A stretch of DNA of 64,000 nucleotides from Cupriavidus laharis (GCF_914271435.1 NZ_CAJZAI010000002.1:558001-622000); one strand, 5' to 3'. Counted from the stretch's first letter, positions 19,350-28,518 are shown. Translations and numbers: made by a program. The notes: generated by a model not told the origin, from the letters alone.

Positions 19350-20769
19350 GGGTCGGCTCCAGTTGGCGTACGTCGGTGATGCAGCCGGTCAGTGCGGCGG
19401 CCGCGGCCATGGCAGGGCTCATCAGGTGCGTGCGGCCGGCACGGCCCTGGCGGCCTTCGAAATTGCGGTTGGTGGTGGAGGCGCAGCGCTCGCCGGGCGC
19501 GAGCATGTCGTCATTCATGGCCAGGCACATCGAACAGCCGGGCTGGCGCCATTCGAAGCCGGCTTCGATCAGCACGCGGGCCAGCCCTTCCGCCTCCGCC
19601 TGCTGGCGCACGGCGCCTGACCCGGGCACCACCATGGCCCGGACACCGGGCGCGACGCGGCGCCCGCGCACCACATCCGCCACCGCGCGCAAGTCCTCGA
19701 TACGTCCGTTGGTGCACGACCCGATGAACACGCGCTGCACCGGCAGGCCCGCCAGCGAAGCACCGGCTTCGATGCCGATATAGTCGAGCGCGCGTTGCGC
19801 CGCGGCGCGTGCGAGCAGGTCGCCGAGTTCGTCCGGATGCGGCACGCGCGCGTCGATCGGCACGGCCTGGTCCGGGCTGGTGCCCCAGGTGACGTAGGGC
19901 GCAACGGCGCTCGCATCGAATACGAGATCCCGCGTGAACAGCGCATCGGCATCCGAATGCAGCAATTGCCAGGCCACGCGTGCCTGCTGCGCCATGGCAT
20001 TGTCGATATCCGCCGCGCGCTGCAGCACATAGTCGATGGCGGCGACATCCGGCGCGATCAGCGCGCCGCGCGCGCCCGCTTCGACTGTCATGTTGCACAA
20101 GGTCATGCGCGCCTCCATCGACAGCGCGGCAATCGCCGCACCGGTGAACTCGACCACATACCCGCGCGCGCCCTGCGCACTGATACGGCCGATGATATGG
20201 AGGATCAGGTCCTTGGCCGATGTACCCGCCGGCAGCGTGCCGTCCACGCGGATGCGCATCTCTCCTGCCACGCGGTAGACCAGCGTCTGGGTGGCAAGCA
20301 CATGCTCGACCTCGGAGGTGCCGATGCCGAAGCCGAGCGCGCCGAATGCGCCATAGGTCGTGGTATGGCTGTCGCCGCAGAGCACCACCATGCCGGGCCG
20401 GATCATGCCGTGCTCGGGCGCGATCACGTGCTCGATGCCCTGCAGCGGATTGTTGGTGTCGAACAGCGGAATCCCGTGCTGCTCGCAGTTGCGCCCGAGC
20501 TTACGCGCCTGCCGCGCTGAAGCCGGGTCGCGGATCACGCGCGGCGACTCGGCGTGGGTCGGGATGATGTGGTCCACCACGGCGAGGTTCTGCGCAGGCG
20601 CCGCCACGCTGCGCCCTTGCGCGGACAGTCCCGCGAAGGCCTGCGGGCTCGTGTACTCGTTCATGATGTGCAGGTCGGCGTACAGCAGCACGTGGTCGGC
20701 GTCGAGCGCGGCCACGGTGTGCGAATCGACCAGCTTGCGGTAAAGGGTGCGAGGGGCGCGGCCAGCCAT
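19342..20769 (-). CDS. leuC: 3-isopropylmalate dehydratase-type large subunit
   Basis: A 475-residue 4Fe-4S hydro-lyase. Cluster cysteines occur in FIGSCTNGRIEDL and in PGCSMCLAMNDD. The substrate-loop GDSHTTTYGAFGALGFGIGT is intact, so the enzyme looks active. The start at MAGRAPRTLYRKLVDSHTV matches family N-termini. A further upstream ATG would add an unrelated stretch through the promoter. It is divergent from a LysR gene, with ATAGCTAT at 20827-20834 between them. With leuD and possibly the hydrolase downstream it forms a small operon, probably induced by a hydroxy-acid. Confidence 0.9.
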   Translation of the reverse strand: MAGRAPRTLYRKLVDSHTVAALDADHVLLYADLHIMNEYTSPQAFAGLSAQGRSVAAPAQNLAVVDHIIPTHAESPRVIRDPASARQARKLGRNCEQHGIPLFDTNNPLQGIEHVIAPEHGMIRPGMVVLCGDSHTTTYGAFGALGFGIGTSEVEHVLATQTLVYRVAGEMRIRVDGTLPAGTSAKDLILHIIGRISAQGARGYVVEFTGAAIAALSMEARMTLCNMTVEAGARGALIAPDVAAIDYVLQRAADIDNAMAQQARVAWQLLHSDADALFTRDLVFDASAVAPYVTWGTSPDQAVPIDARVPHPDELGDLLARAAAQRALDYIGIEAGASLAGLPVQRVFIGSCTNGRIEDLRAVADVVRGRRVAPGVRAMVVPGSGAVRQQAEAEGLARVLIEAGFEWRQPGCSMCLAMNDDMLAPGERCASTTNRNFEGRQGRAGRTHLMSPAMAAAAALTGCITDVRQLEPTHA

Positions 20770-20875
20770 GGGATTTGCCTGCGAAAGCGGATCGTTGAAG
20801 GTGACGGCAGTGTAATCAGGAAGTCGATAGCTATAATTTCCAGCAACGACCTTCATTAGTTCCCGCCATTCACGA

Positions 20876-21790
20876 ATGGACGCATTTTCCGACCTCGCCT
20901 TCTTCGTGCTGCTGGTCAAGCGCGGCAGCCTGGCCGGCGCGGCCCAGCAGATGGGTGTCACGCCGTCGGCGGCCAGCAAGCGGCTGGCCGCGCTGGAGGC
21001 CCGCCTGGGTGTGCGTCTTCTCCACCGCACCACGCGGCGGCTGAGCGTGACGCAGGAAGGCGAGGCCTACCTGGCGCAGGGTGGCCGCATCCTGGCCGAG
21101 CTGGAGGAGCTGGAGCAGGGGCTGGCAGGCAGCCGGGCCACGCCGCGCGGGCTGCTGCGGGTCAATGCCACGCTGGGCTTCGGGCGGCGCCACCTGGCGC
21201 CAGCGGTGGCGGCATTCCTGCGCGCGTATCCGCAGGTGGAGGTGCAGCTTGAACTGTCCGACCGGGCACTCAACCTGGCCGAACAAGGCTTCGATGTGGG
21301 GGTCCGCGTCGGCGGGCTGCCCGATGCGCGGCTGAGCGCACGGCGCCTGGCCGGCAACCGCCGGCTGCTATGCGCGTCGCCGCACTACCTGTCCGCGCAC
21401 GGAACGCCGGCGTCGCCGCGCGAGCTGGCGCAGCACCGCTGCATCGTGATCCGCGAAAGCGACGACACCTACGGTACGTGGCAGCTGTACGCGGGCGTCC
21501 GGCAGGAGACCGTCAAGGTACGCGGCCCGGCCACGACCAACGATGGCGAAACCGCAGTCGGGTGGGCGCTGGAAGGGCTTGGCATCCTGCTGCGATCGGA
21601 GTGGGACGTTGCGCCGCTGCTGCGCACGGGCCGGCTCAAGCCGGTGCTGCCGGAATGGAGCGCGGCACCGGCTGATATCTTCGCGGTCTACCTGAGCCGT
21701 GACCACCTGTCCGCCAGGGTGCGCGCGTTTATCGACTTCCTGGCCGAACGCTTCGCCACGGCGCCCGCGCAACCGTACAACGGCTGGTAG
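20876..21790 (+). CDS. LysR-family regulator divergent from leuCD
   Basis: A 304-residue LysR regulator with a helix-turn-helix at about residues 5-65 (FFVLLVKRGSLAGAAQQMGVTPSAASKRLAALE). It is of the DsdC/AaeR-like subgroup with short N-terminus and is followed by the usual effector-binding domain (RRLLCASPHYL). It starts 106 bases from leuC in the opposite direction. A role as regulator of the leuCD unit is inferred from this arrangement only. Confidence 0.85.
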   Translation: MDAFSDLAFFVLLVKRGSLAGAAQQMGVTPSAASKRLAALEARLGVRLLHRTTRRLSVTQEGEAYLAQGGRILAELEELEQGLAGSRATPRGLLRVNATLGFGRRHLAPAVAAFLRAYPQVEVQLELSDRALNLAEQGFDVGVRVGGLPDARLSARRLAGNRRLLCASPHYLSAHGTPASPRELAQHRCIVIRESDDTYGTWQLYAGVRQETVKVRGPATTNDGETAVGWALEGLGILLRSEWDVAPLLRTGRLKPVLPEWSAAPADIFAVYLSRDHLSARVRAFIDFLAERFATAPAQPYNGW

Positions 21791-21810
21791 CGCGGGCATT
21801 GACGACAGTG

Positions 21811-23418
21811 TCAGGCGACGTTGAAGAAATGCGTGCCATCGCGGTCGAGCTGGGCGATCAGGCCGAACTCCCAGTCCAGGTAGGCCTGCATCGCGGCGGC
21901 CGCGTTGTCGGTGCCTTCGTACGGACGACGATAGCGGTCCGTGCGCGGCACGGCCAGGTGCGTCTCGCCGCTCTCCACTGGCAAGCCGGCGGCGAGCCAT
22001 GCCAGCGTGCCGCCTTCCAGCACGTAGGTCTCCGCCTGCGTCAGCGCGCGCAAATCCGCAGCGGCGAAGCGCGCGAGCTGGCTCGTGCCGCACGTCAGTA
22101 CATAGCGGAGCGCGGCCGGAATGCCCTTCAGCGCCTGGGCAAGCTGCGCGCGAATGACAAACCACGCGCCGGGAATGTGGCGCTTCACGTAATTGGCACT
22201 TGCTGTGAAGTCCAGCACGACCGTCTGCCCGTCCTGCGCTTCCAGCCATGCCGCCAGCGTGGCGGGCGACACCGCCTCCACGGGCGCCGCGTCGGGCGCC
22301 GGTGCGCGCGGCACGCCGGTTTCGCTGCGCAGCGCCGCATCGACGGCATCCACCACCCATACGTCCCAGCCCATCTGCGCCAGCCATGACGCGCTCATGT
22401 CCGCGCGCACGCCATCGTCATCGGCCAGCACGATGCGCGCGCCTCGCACGGGGGCGTTGTGGTCGGTCTCCTGCACGAGTTGTCCGCCCTGTGCGTTGAC
22501 GAAGCCGGGCAGGTGGCCGTCGGCGTATTCCTCGGGTGTCCTCACATCGAAACGGTAAAGCGTGCGCCCCGGCGCTTCCAGCGTCGCCAGTGCGTCATGG
22601 GCAATGTGCTGAACGCCCGCGCGCGCGGCGATATCGCGTGCGCCCCGGCGTGCCCGTTCGCGGTTCGCCTGGCCGATCTCCAGCGGAGCGCGGCGGCTCG
22701 CACCGTGGTCCAGCGTTTGCCCGGCCAGTGTCCAGCCGATGGTGCCGTTGCGCAGCGCCGCCACCGGATTGGGAATACCGGCGTTGATCAGCGACTGCGT
22801 GCCGATGATGCTGCGCGTGCGTCCCGCACAGTTGACGATGACCTGCGTCGACGGGTTCGGCGCGAGTTCGCGCACGCGCAACACCAGTTCGCCCCCCGGC
22901 ACACTGGTGGCCGTGGGAATGCTCATGGTCTGGTATTCGTCGAACCGCCGCGCGTCCACCACAACCACGTCTGCGCCGCTGTCGATCAGCGCCTTGACCT
23001 CCGGCGCGGACAGCGACGGCGTGTGCCGCCTGGCTTCCACCACTTCCCCGAACGACTTGCTCGGCACGTTGACATCGCGGAACACTTCGCCGCCTGCGGC
23101 GATCCACGCATCGAGCCCGCCGTCGAGCAGGTTCACATCGGTATAGCCAAGCTTGCGCAGCACGCTCGCCGCGCGCGGCGCGAGGTCAGCGCCGGCGTGC
23201 TCGCCATAAACCACGATATGCGTATCGCGGCGCGGAATGCGCGGCCACGCTTCCAGCTCCAGCCTGGACAATGGGAAATTGGCGGCCCACAGCGGATGCG
23301 ACTGGGCGAACGGATCTTCCTCGCGCACGTCGATCAGCGCGATCTCCTTGCGGTCGAGCAGTGCCTGGCGCACGGCCTGGCTGGTGATCAGGGGAAACGG
23401 TTCAGCGGAAGCGGTCAT
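21811..23418 (-). CDS. Four-domain rhodanese-like sulfurtransferase
   Basis: A 535-residue protein made of four tandem rhodanese domains (about 8-115, 133-238, 268-368 and 383-490). Two keep the catalytic persulfide cysteine: C197 in NCAGRTRSI and C443 in LTCGTSQLA. In domains 1 and 3 the position is YGEHAGADL and ADDDGVRAD, without Cys, so those are probably structural. The start at 23418 (MTASAEPFPL) overlaps the stop of the upstream thiol dioxygenase as ATGA. A role in sulfane sulfur handling downstream of cysteine or mercaptopropionate oxidation is inferred. Confidence 0.88.
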   Translation of the reverse strand: MTASAEPFPLITSQAVRQALLDRKEIALIDVREEDPFAQSHPLWAANFPLSRLELEAWPRIPRRDTHIVVYGEHAGADLAPRAASVLRKLGYTDVNLLDGGLDAWIAAGGEVFRDVNVPSKSFGEVVEARRHTPSLSAPEVKALIDSGADVVVVDARRFDEYQTMSIPTATSVPGGELVLRVRELAPNPSTQVIVNCAGRTRSIIGTQSLINAGIPNPVAALRNGTIGWTLAGQTLDHGASRRAPLEIGQANRERARRGARDIAARAGVQHIAHDALATLEAPGRTLYRFDVRTPEEYADGHLPGFVNAQGGQLVQETDHNAPVRGARIVLADDDGVRADMSASWLAQMGWDVWVVDAVDAALRSETGVPRAPAPDAAPVEAVSPATLAAWLEAQDGQTVVLDFTASANYVKRHIPGAWFVIRAQLAQALKGIPAALRYVLTCGTSQLARFAAADLRALTQAETYVLEGGTLAWLAAGLPVESGETHLAVPRTDRYRRPYEGTDNAAAAMQAYLDWEFGLIAQLDRDGTHFFNVA

Positions 23419-24038
23419 GATGCGGCGGAATCCTTCGAGCGGTCCCACGGGTTGGGCAGGTAGGGGTTGGAGTAGCCGGAGATGAACGGCTTGCGTTCGC
23501 CAGCCTCGGTATAGACGCTGCGGCGCACGCCGCCGATGTTGGCACCGTACACGTGGATACTGATGGAGACGCGGTCGTCGTACGCATTGTGCACCCGGTG
23601 GATATCGCCCACTGTCGGCGACACCGCTTCCACGTGCCCCGGCTCCAGACGCGTCGGTTCGCCGTGCGCCACGGGGCGTCCCGAGGCATCAAGCACGAAT
23701 GGCTGCGAATACTCGGCGCCGCGCAGCATGCCGATCAGACCCCACACCGTGTGGTCGTGGATGGGCGTGCGCTGGCCCGGCCCCCAGACAAAGCTGACGA
23801 CGGAAAAGCGCTCGGCCGAATCGCAGTGCAGCAGCATCTGCTGGTAGTACTCGGGGTGCGGCTGTGCGAAGGCATCGGGCAGCCAGTCATCGCGCGCGAC
23901 CAGCCTGGCCAGCAACGCACCGCCCTCACGCAGGATGCACGGCTCGTCGGGCTGCTCGTCCAGCAGCGCCGTCAGGCCGGTGATGAACTCGCGCAGCGGC
24001 GCGAGCGAAGCGCGGCCGGCGGTGGGGGATTCACTCAT
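23415..24038 (-). CDS. Thiol dioxygenase (cysteine/3-mercaptopropionate type)
   Basis: A 207-residue cupin of the cysteine dioxygenase family, which adds O2 to a thiol to give a sulfinate. Fe(II) ligands are H94, H96 (PIHDH) and H147 (DIHRVHNAY). The residue that in mammalian cysteine dioxygenase is a cross-linked Cys is Gly here (MLRGAEY), as in many bacterial enzymes. 3-mercaptopropionate is a real alternative substrate. GGAGA lies before the ATG. The gene overlaps the rhodanese gene and follows 18 bases after a truncated acyl-CoA dehydrogenase-like gene. Confidence 0.9.
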   Translation of the reverse strand: MSESPTAGRASLAPLREFITGLTALLDEQPDEPCILREGGALLARLVARDDWLPDAFAQPHPEYYQQMLLHCDSAERFSVVSFVWGPGQRTPIHDHTVWGLIGMLRGAEYSQPFVLDASGRPVAHGEPTRLEPGHVEAVSPTVGDIHRVHNAYDDRVSISIHVYGANIGGVRRSVYTEAGERKPFISGYSNPYLPNPWDRSKDSAAS

Positions 24039-24056
24039 CCCATGTCTCCTGATATG

Positions 24057-24413
24057 TCATTGTCCGAGCGCCACACGGCCAGCCGCGACCAGGACCGAAT
24101 CGTTCTGCGGCGTATGGATGCGGCTGCACAGCACATCGCGGTAGTGGCGCTCCAGTGGGTTGTTACGGCTCAGGCCGTGGTTGCCCGAAAGCTGCAGCGC
24201 CAGTTCCACCGCACGGATCGCATTGCCCGTGACCATAAACTTTAACAGTCCGCTGTCGGTCGGTGTCGGCGGCTTACCGGCGTCGGTACGCGCGGCGGCA
24301 TCGTCGAGTAGCGCCTGGTTGGCATGCAGCAGCGCCGCGATCTCGCCGATCGCCTCCTGCACGCGCGGCAGCGTCGCCAGCGGCGCGCCAAGGCTGCCGG
24401 GTGCACGTTCCCG
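24057..24413 (-). pseudogene. Acyl-CoA dehydrogenase-like monooxygenase, C-terminal fragment
   Basis: About 118 codons matching the C-terminal helical domain of the DszC/SfnB-type branch of the acyl-CoA dehydrogenase family (APGSLGAPLATLPRVQEA, AIRAVELALQLSGNHGL, NPLERHYRDVLCSRIHTP). These are flavin-dependent desulfurising oxygenases in sulfur scavenging. The family is about 400 residues, so roughly 70 percent is missing. Homology stops near 24413, exactly where an oppositely oriented ABC ATPase tail begins. It lies upstream of the thiol dioxygenase in the same direction and was probably the operon's first gene. Confidence 0.75.
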
Positions 24414-24808
24414 CGCAAGGCCTCGAATCGTTCGACCGCGCCTTTCCGCACCAGCTTTCCGGCGGCATGGCGCAGCGCGTGGCCCTGGCACGCGCGCTCG
24501 TCAACGACCCGCGCCTGCTGGTGCTCGATGAACCGCTCGGCAAGCTAGATTCGCTCACGCGCCTGGCCATGCAGAGCGACCTCGTCGAACTGTGGCAACG
24601 CTCCGGCTTCTCGGCGCTGCTCGTCACGCATGACGTGGAAGAGGCGCTGTTCCTGGCCCAGCGCGTGATCATCTTCAGCGACCGGCCGGCGAAGATCCGT
24701 GCCGAGCTGACCGTGGACCTGCCCTACCCGCGCCACCGCGGCGACCCGCGCCTGACCGAACTGCGCCACGAAGCGCTGCGCCACCTGGGACTGGATGCCA
24801 GTTGGTGA
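24414..24808 (+). pseudogene. ABC transporter ATPase (SsuB/TauB-like), C-terminal fragment
   Basis: About 130 codons of the second half of a nitrate/sulfonate/taurine-type ATPase: signature LSGGMAQRVALARAL, Walker B LLVLDEPLGKLD, H-loop LLVTHDVEEALFLAQ, and a normal C-terminus. The Walker A half is absent, so the product cannot bind ATP. Recognisable sequence begins around GLESFDRAF (about 24419), just past the acyl-CoA dehydrogenase fragment on the other strand. The permease and binding-protein genes are not present nearby. Confidence 0.75.
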
Positions 24809-24839
24809 TGATGGCCTGGCTTGACGGGCCGGAGCGCCC

Positions 24840-25911
24840 ATGAACGGCCCGCCCGCGCAGGCCTGGCTCAATACCCTGCTTGTCCTGCTCCAGGATGCCC
24901 AGCTCACGCTGCTGCGGCTCTGGCATGCGCTGGGGCTGACCGGTGATGCCCACGGCCAGCCCGCCTGGCCGTGGGCGCGGCGCATCGCCGGCGAAACCCT
25001 GCTGATCGATCTTGGTCTGGCACGCCAGCTCGCCTGGTCGCTAGGCGCGATGGTGTTTGCGCTGGTGCTGGCGGCCATTGCGATGGCATGACGCCGGCGC
25101 CGCGGCACGTTGCTTGCTGTGGCCGTCGTGGCGCTCGTGCTTGTGCCCTGGCCATCGCCATCGCTACTGCTCGGCGCTGCAGCACCGACGAGCTTCCACA
25201 CCAGCCCAACGCGATTCTCGATCGATGCTGTCGCGCACGGCGCAGCCGTCTATGCGCAGCACTGCGCGGCGTGCGGATGGTGAGTTGTTCTGGCACGTCG
25301 TGGATGGGATGCGGGATTCTCGCGGCCAGGTCACCATGCCTGCGTTCGGTGCTGCGTTGAGCGACGCAGACACATGGGCTGTGCTTGATTACATGAAGAC
25401 GCTGGCCGCGGGCAGCGGGGCCGTCGCCAACGGAAGCTGGCCGGTGCCGCTGCCGGTGCCGGATACGCTGGTGCAATGCGGTGATGATGCGTCACCGCGT
25501 TCGCTTGCGCAGTGGCGTGGTGGGCAGCGGGTGCGCGTGGTGGCGTTTGACGGGGATCCGCGGTTCCAGACCTTGCTGGTCACGCGTGATGGGTCCGTGC
25601 CTGCTGGCGTGCCGCGCTTCCGTGCCAACTGCGTTGCGGCCTCTTCGCATGCGTGGGCGGTGTATGCGCAGATTGCCGGCGTGCCCGCCGACGGGCTGGG
25701 TGGGACGGAATTGCTGGCCGACCGCGGCGGGTGGCTGCGCGCGCGAGGTACGCCGGGGCGGAAGGGGTGGTCGGATGCGGATATGGTCTGCAACTCAGGG
25801 GCCCCTATTGAGGCGCGCCGTGGAGCGCCGGTCACCGATGCGCTCACGGCCTTGCTGCTGCGGATGGATGGGGAGCCGGTTAGGTTTGTGAAGGGGGGAT
25901 TTGTTCATTGA
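24840..25911 (+). pseudogene. Decayed membrane/cytochrome c gene
   Basis: Two defects split one former gene. A hydrophobic frame starts at 24840 and stops at TGA 25089-25091. The same frame continues directly after it as a basic stretch and a further membrane helix (LLAVAVVALVLVPW), then reaches GAAVYAQHCAACGW and a second stop. That CAACG should be CAACH, the heme site. The rest of the cytochrome c domain reappears in another frame (GELFWHVVDGMRDSRGQ, MPAFGAALSDADTWAVLDYM) and runs with a C-terminal extension to TGA 25911. The protein may have resembled CopD-like membrane cytochromes. That is uncertain. Confidence 0.7.
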
Positions 25912-25916
25912 CCAAA

Positions 25917-26297
25917 CTACCCCCCCACCACCGCCACACACTCAATCTCAACCCTTGCCCCAAGCGCCAGCCCATTGGCCCCCAAAGCAGTCCGCACCGG
26001 ATAGGGAGGTTCAAAAAAACCCTTGTAGACATCATTGAACACCTGCCACTCACTGATATCCGCCAGCATGATCGTGCATTTGGCCACATCGCGCAGCGTC
26101 AGCCCATGTGCCTCCAGCGTCGTGCGAATATTCATCAGCGCCTGCTTCGCTTCTTCGCGAATGCCGCCCCCGACCAGCCGCGTGCTGCCGGGCACAATGC
26201 CCATCTGGCCGGACAGGTACAAGACGTTCCCAACGCGGACCGCTTCGGAAAATGGCAGCCCTGCGGGCAGGACCTTGTCGGAATTCAGGAATTCCAT
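25917..26297 (-). CDS. RidA/YjgF/UK114-family protein
   Basis: A 126-residue RidA-family protein. The family hydrolyses reactive enamines and imines from PLP enzymes to ketones and ammonia. Motifs: PFSEAVRVGNVLYLSGQMG, and the C-terminal LGARVEIECVAV, which replaces the RidA Arg-x-Glu core with VEIE. R-V-E-I-E is present (ARVEIE). The start at 26297 (MEFLNSDKVLPAG) follows a strong GGAGGG site. A longer frame adds 17 residues. It stands alone between the decayed cytochrome gene and a LysR gene. Confidence 0.85.
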   Translation of the reverse strand: MEFLNSDKVLPAGLPFSEAVRVGNVLYLSGQMGIVPGSTRLVGGGIREEAKQALMNIRTTLEAHGLTLRDVAKCTIMLADISEWQVFNDVYKGFFEPPYPVRTALGANGLALGARVEIECVAVVGG

Positions 26298-26388
26298 GTT
26301 GCCCTCCATGGTCGAGACGCGGCGCGCCGGGGCGCCGGCGTGGAGCATCCAATGTAGGCGCCAAAGCGCGGACCCTCAAGGCGCCCGG

Positions 26389-27330
26389 TCAGGGTGCCGG
26401 GACAACCGCGTCCGGCACCTCGCGGTCAGCCGCGCGCCGCAGGCAATCGAGCATGACCGCCACGGCCGACCGCTTGATGGCGTCCTCGCGCCAGTACATC
26501 GACACCGAGCCGAACCCCGCCAGCCGCAGCGGCACGATGCGCAGCGCGCCCAGTTCTTCCAGCCGCCGCGCGGTCCGGTGCGAGGCCAGGCCGATCATGT
26601 CGCTGTTGTTCAGCAGCGTGAGGTTGAGCACCGTGGAATTCGATTCCACGCAGTCCGACGGCAACGGCCGGCCGGCGGTGGCCAGCGCGGCCTCCAGCGC
26701 ATTGCGAATGGGTGTGCCGCGTGGCCACACCACCCAGCGGTAGCCCTGCAGCGCCTCCCACGTCACCGCGTCCTGCGTGGCCAGCGGGTGGCGCGGCCGC
26801 GCCACGAAGTGGATCGGCTCCAGGTAAAGCGATTCCCCAAGCGTCTGCGCATCCTGAAGTTCGGGCGCGGACCGCCCGACCACGATATCGAGTTCATTGT
26901 GCGCAAGCTGGTTCATGAGCCGGTCCATGGTCGTTTCGACCAACCGCACCTGCGCACGCGGCATGCGCTGCAGCAGCCGCAGGACCGCCAGCGGCACCGT
27001 ATCGGCCGCCGAGGCCCCCGACGTGCCAACCACCACCAGGCCGCTGCCGCCCTCGCGCATGGCCGCCAGGTCGTCGCGCGCGGTGTCGAGCTGCGCGGCA
27101 ATGCGGCGCGCGTGCTCGATCAGTGACTCGCCATACGGTGTAGGCCGCAGCCCGCGCGCCTGGCGCTCGAACAGCGGCAGGCCGATGTCGTCTTCCAGGT
27201 CCTTGAGCCACTTGGAAAGCCCCGGCTGGGTGGTATTGAGCAGCGCGGCCGACTGGCTCATGTTGCCGGTCTCGGCCAGGCTGAGGAGCATCTGCAGGTT
27301 GCGCAGGCGCAGTCGCTGGGTCCAGTCCAT
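26389..27330 (-). CDS. LysR-family regulator of the gentisate operon
   Basis: A 313-residue LysR-type protein with an N-terminal helix-turn-helix (about 10-70; LLSLAETGNMSQSAALLNTTQPGLSKWLKDLE) and a C-terminal effector domain. It is divergent from the gentisate dioxygenase gene, with an 18-base palindrome at 27351-27368 in the gap, so it probably activates that operon in response to 3-hydroxybenzoate or gentisate and controls itself. Effector and sign of control are inferred. Confidence 0.85.
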   Translation of the reverse strand: MDWTQRLRLRNLQMLLSLAETGNMSQSAALLNTTQPGLSKWLKDLEDDIGLPLFERQARGLRPTPYGESLIEHARRIAAQLDTARDDLAAMREGGSGLVVVGTSGASAADTVPLAVLRLLQRMPRAQVRLVETTMDRLMNQLAHNELDIVVGRSAPELQDAQTLGESLYLEPIHFVARPRHPLATQDAVTWEALQGYRWVVWPRGTPIRNALEAALATAGRPLPSDCVESNSTVLNLTLLNNSDMIGLASHRTARRLEELGALRIVPLRLAGFGSVSMYWREDAIKRSAVAVMLDCLRRAADREVPDAVVPAP

Positions 27331-27350
27331 GTCTGATTGCCCGGTTTACC

Positions 27351-27368
27351 TATACGATTGATCGTATA
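27351..27368. promoter_or_regulatory. Palindromic operator of the gentisate operon
   Basis: TATACGAT (27351-27358) and ATCGTATA (27361-27368) form a perfect inverted repeat around TG, containing ATAC and GTAT half-sites of LysR type. A weaker related element (TATATCG...CGTATA) follows at about 27397-27414. The palindrome lies 20 bases before the LysR start and about 104 bases before the dioxygenase start. Confidence 0.6.
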
Positions 27369-27471
27369 TATAAGAGGTTTTTTTCATTTCAAATCTTATA
27401 TCGTGGCGCGTATAACTCCAAGCAACAGACCGGCATCCAAGCCGGAGCGCATCAAAAGCCACGGAGACAGC

Positions 27472-28518
27472 ATGTCAGACCATACGCCTGATCCCGCACG
27501 CATCGCCTATTACGAGCACATCGGCTGCAGCCACATGACGCCGCTGTGGGAGTCGCTGCACAGCCTGGTGCCGCCGCAGCCGCGCCCGCAGATCGTCCCG
27601 GCCATCTGGAAGTACGACGCCATCCGCCCGCTGGTCATGCAGGCCGGCGAGGTCATCAGCGCCGAAGAGGCCGTGCGCCGCGTGCTGATCCTGGAGAACC
27701 CGGGCCTGCCGGGCAAGTCGAGCATTACGTCCACGCTCTACGCCGGCCTGCAGCTGATCCTGCCGGGCGAGATTGCACCCAGCCACCGCCATACGCAGTC
27801 CGCATTGCGCTTCATCGTCGAAGGCAAGGGTGCCTGGACCGCCGTCAACGGCGAGCGCACCACCATGCACCCGGGCGACTTCATCATCACGCCGTCGTGG
27901 ACCTGGCACGACCACGGCAACCCCAGCGTCGAAGACGGCGGCGAGCCGGTGGTGTGGCTGGACGGCCTGGACATCCCGCTGGTGCAGCAGTTCGACGCCG
28001 GCTTTGCCGAGAACTACCCCGAGTCGCAGCAGCCCGTCACGCGTGCCGAGGGCGACAGTTTTGCGCGCTTCGGCCACAACATGGTGCCGGTGCGCCACAA
28101 GGTCACCGACCCGACCTCGCCGATCTTCAGCTATCCGTACGAACGTTCGCGCGAAGCGCTCGACAAGCTCTACCGCAACGGCGAGCTCGATGCCTGGGAC
28201 GGCGTGAAGCTGCGCTACGTCAACCCGGCCACCGGCGGCTGGCCGATGCCCACCATCGCCACCTTCATGCAGTACCTGCCGGCCGGCTTCCAGGGCAAGA
28301 CCTACCGCAGCACCGACGCCACCGTCTACAGCGTGGTGGAAGGCCGCGGCACCGTGCGCATCGGCGACGCGCAGTTCCAGTTCGAGCCGCGCGACGTGTT
28401 CGTGGCGCCGTCCTGGGCGCCGGTGCAGCTTGGCGCGGTGGAAGACGCGGTGCTGTTCAGCTACTCCGACCGCCCGGTGCTGTCGGCGCTGAACCTGCTG
28501 CGCGAAGCGCGTACCTGA
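27472..28518 (+). CDS. gtdA: Gentisate 1,2-dioxygenase
   Basis: A 348-residue bicupin Fe(II) dioxygenase opening gentisate to maleylpyruvate. The first cupin has ligands H105 and H107 ([16 protein letters not shown]) and a candidate third, H146 ([10 protein letters not shown]). The second cupin ([19 protein letters not shown]) lacks a full histidine set, as usual. The start ATG at 27472 ([14 protein letters not shown]) follows ACGGAGACA; the upstream ATG would add 45 residues over the control region. It heads a five-gene operon for 3-hydroxybenzoate/gentisate breakdown. Confidence 0.95.
   Translation: MSDHTPDPARIAYYEHIGCSHMTPLWESLHSLVPPQPRPQIVPAIWKYDAIRPLVMQAGEVISAEEAVRRVLILENPGLPGKSSITSTLYAGLQLILPGEIAPSHRHTQSALRFIVEGKGAWTAVNGERTTMHPGDFIITPSWTWHDHGNPSVEDGGEPVVWLDGLDIPLVQQFDAGFAENYPESQQPVTRAEGDSFARFGHNMVPVRHKVTDPTSPIFSYPYERSREALDKLYRNGELDAWDGVKLRYVNPATGGWPMPTIATFMQYLPAGFQGKTYRSTDATVYSVVEGRGTVRIGDAQFQFEPRDVFVAPSWAPVQLGAVEDAVLFSYSDRPVLSALNLLREART

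Noticed and set aside
24400-24425. Transposon insertion at the half-gene junction
   Set aside because: No inverted repeats, target duplication or transposase is visible. A deletion or inversion fits better.
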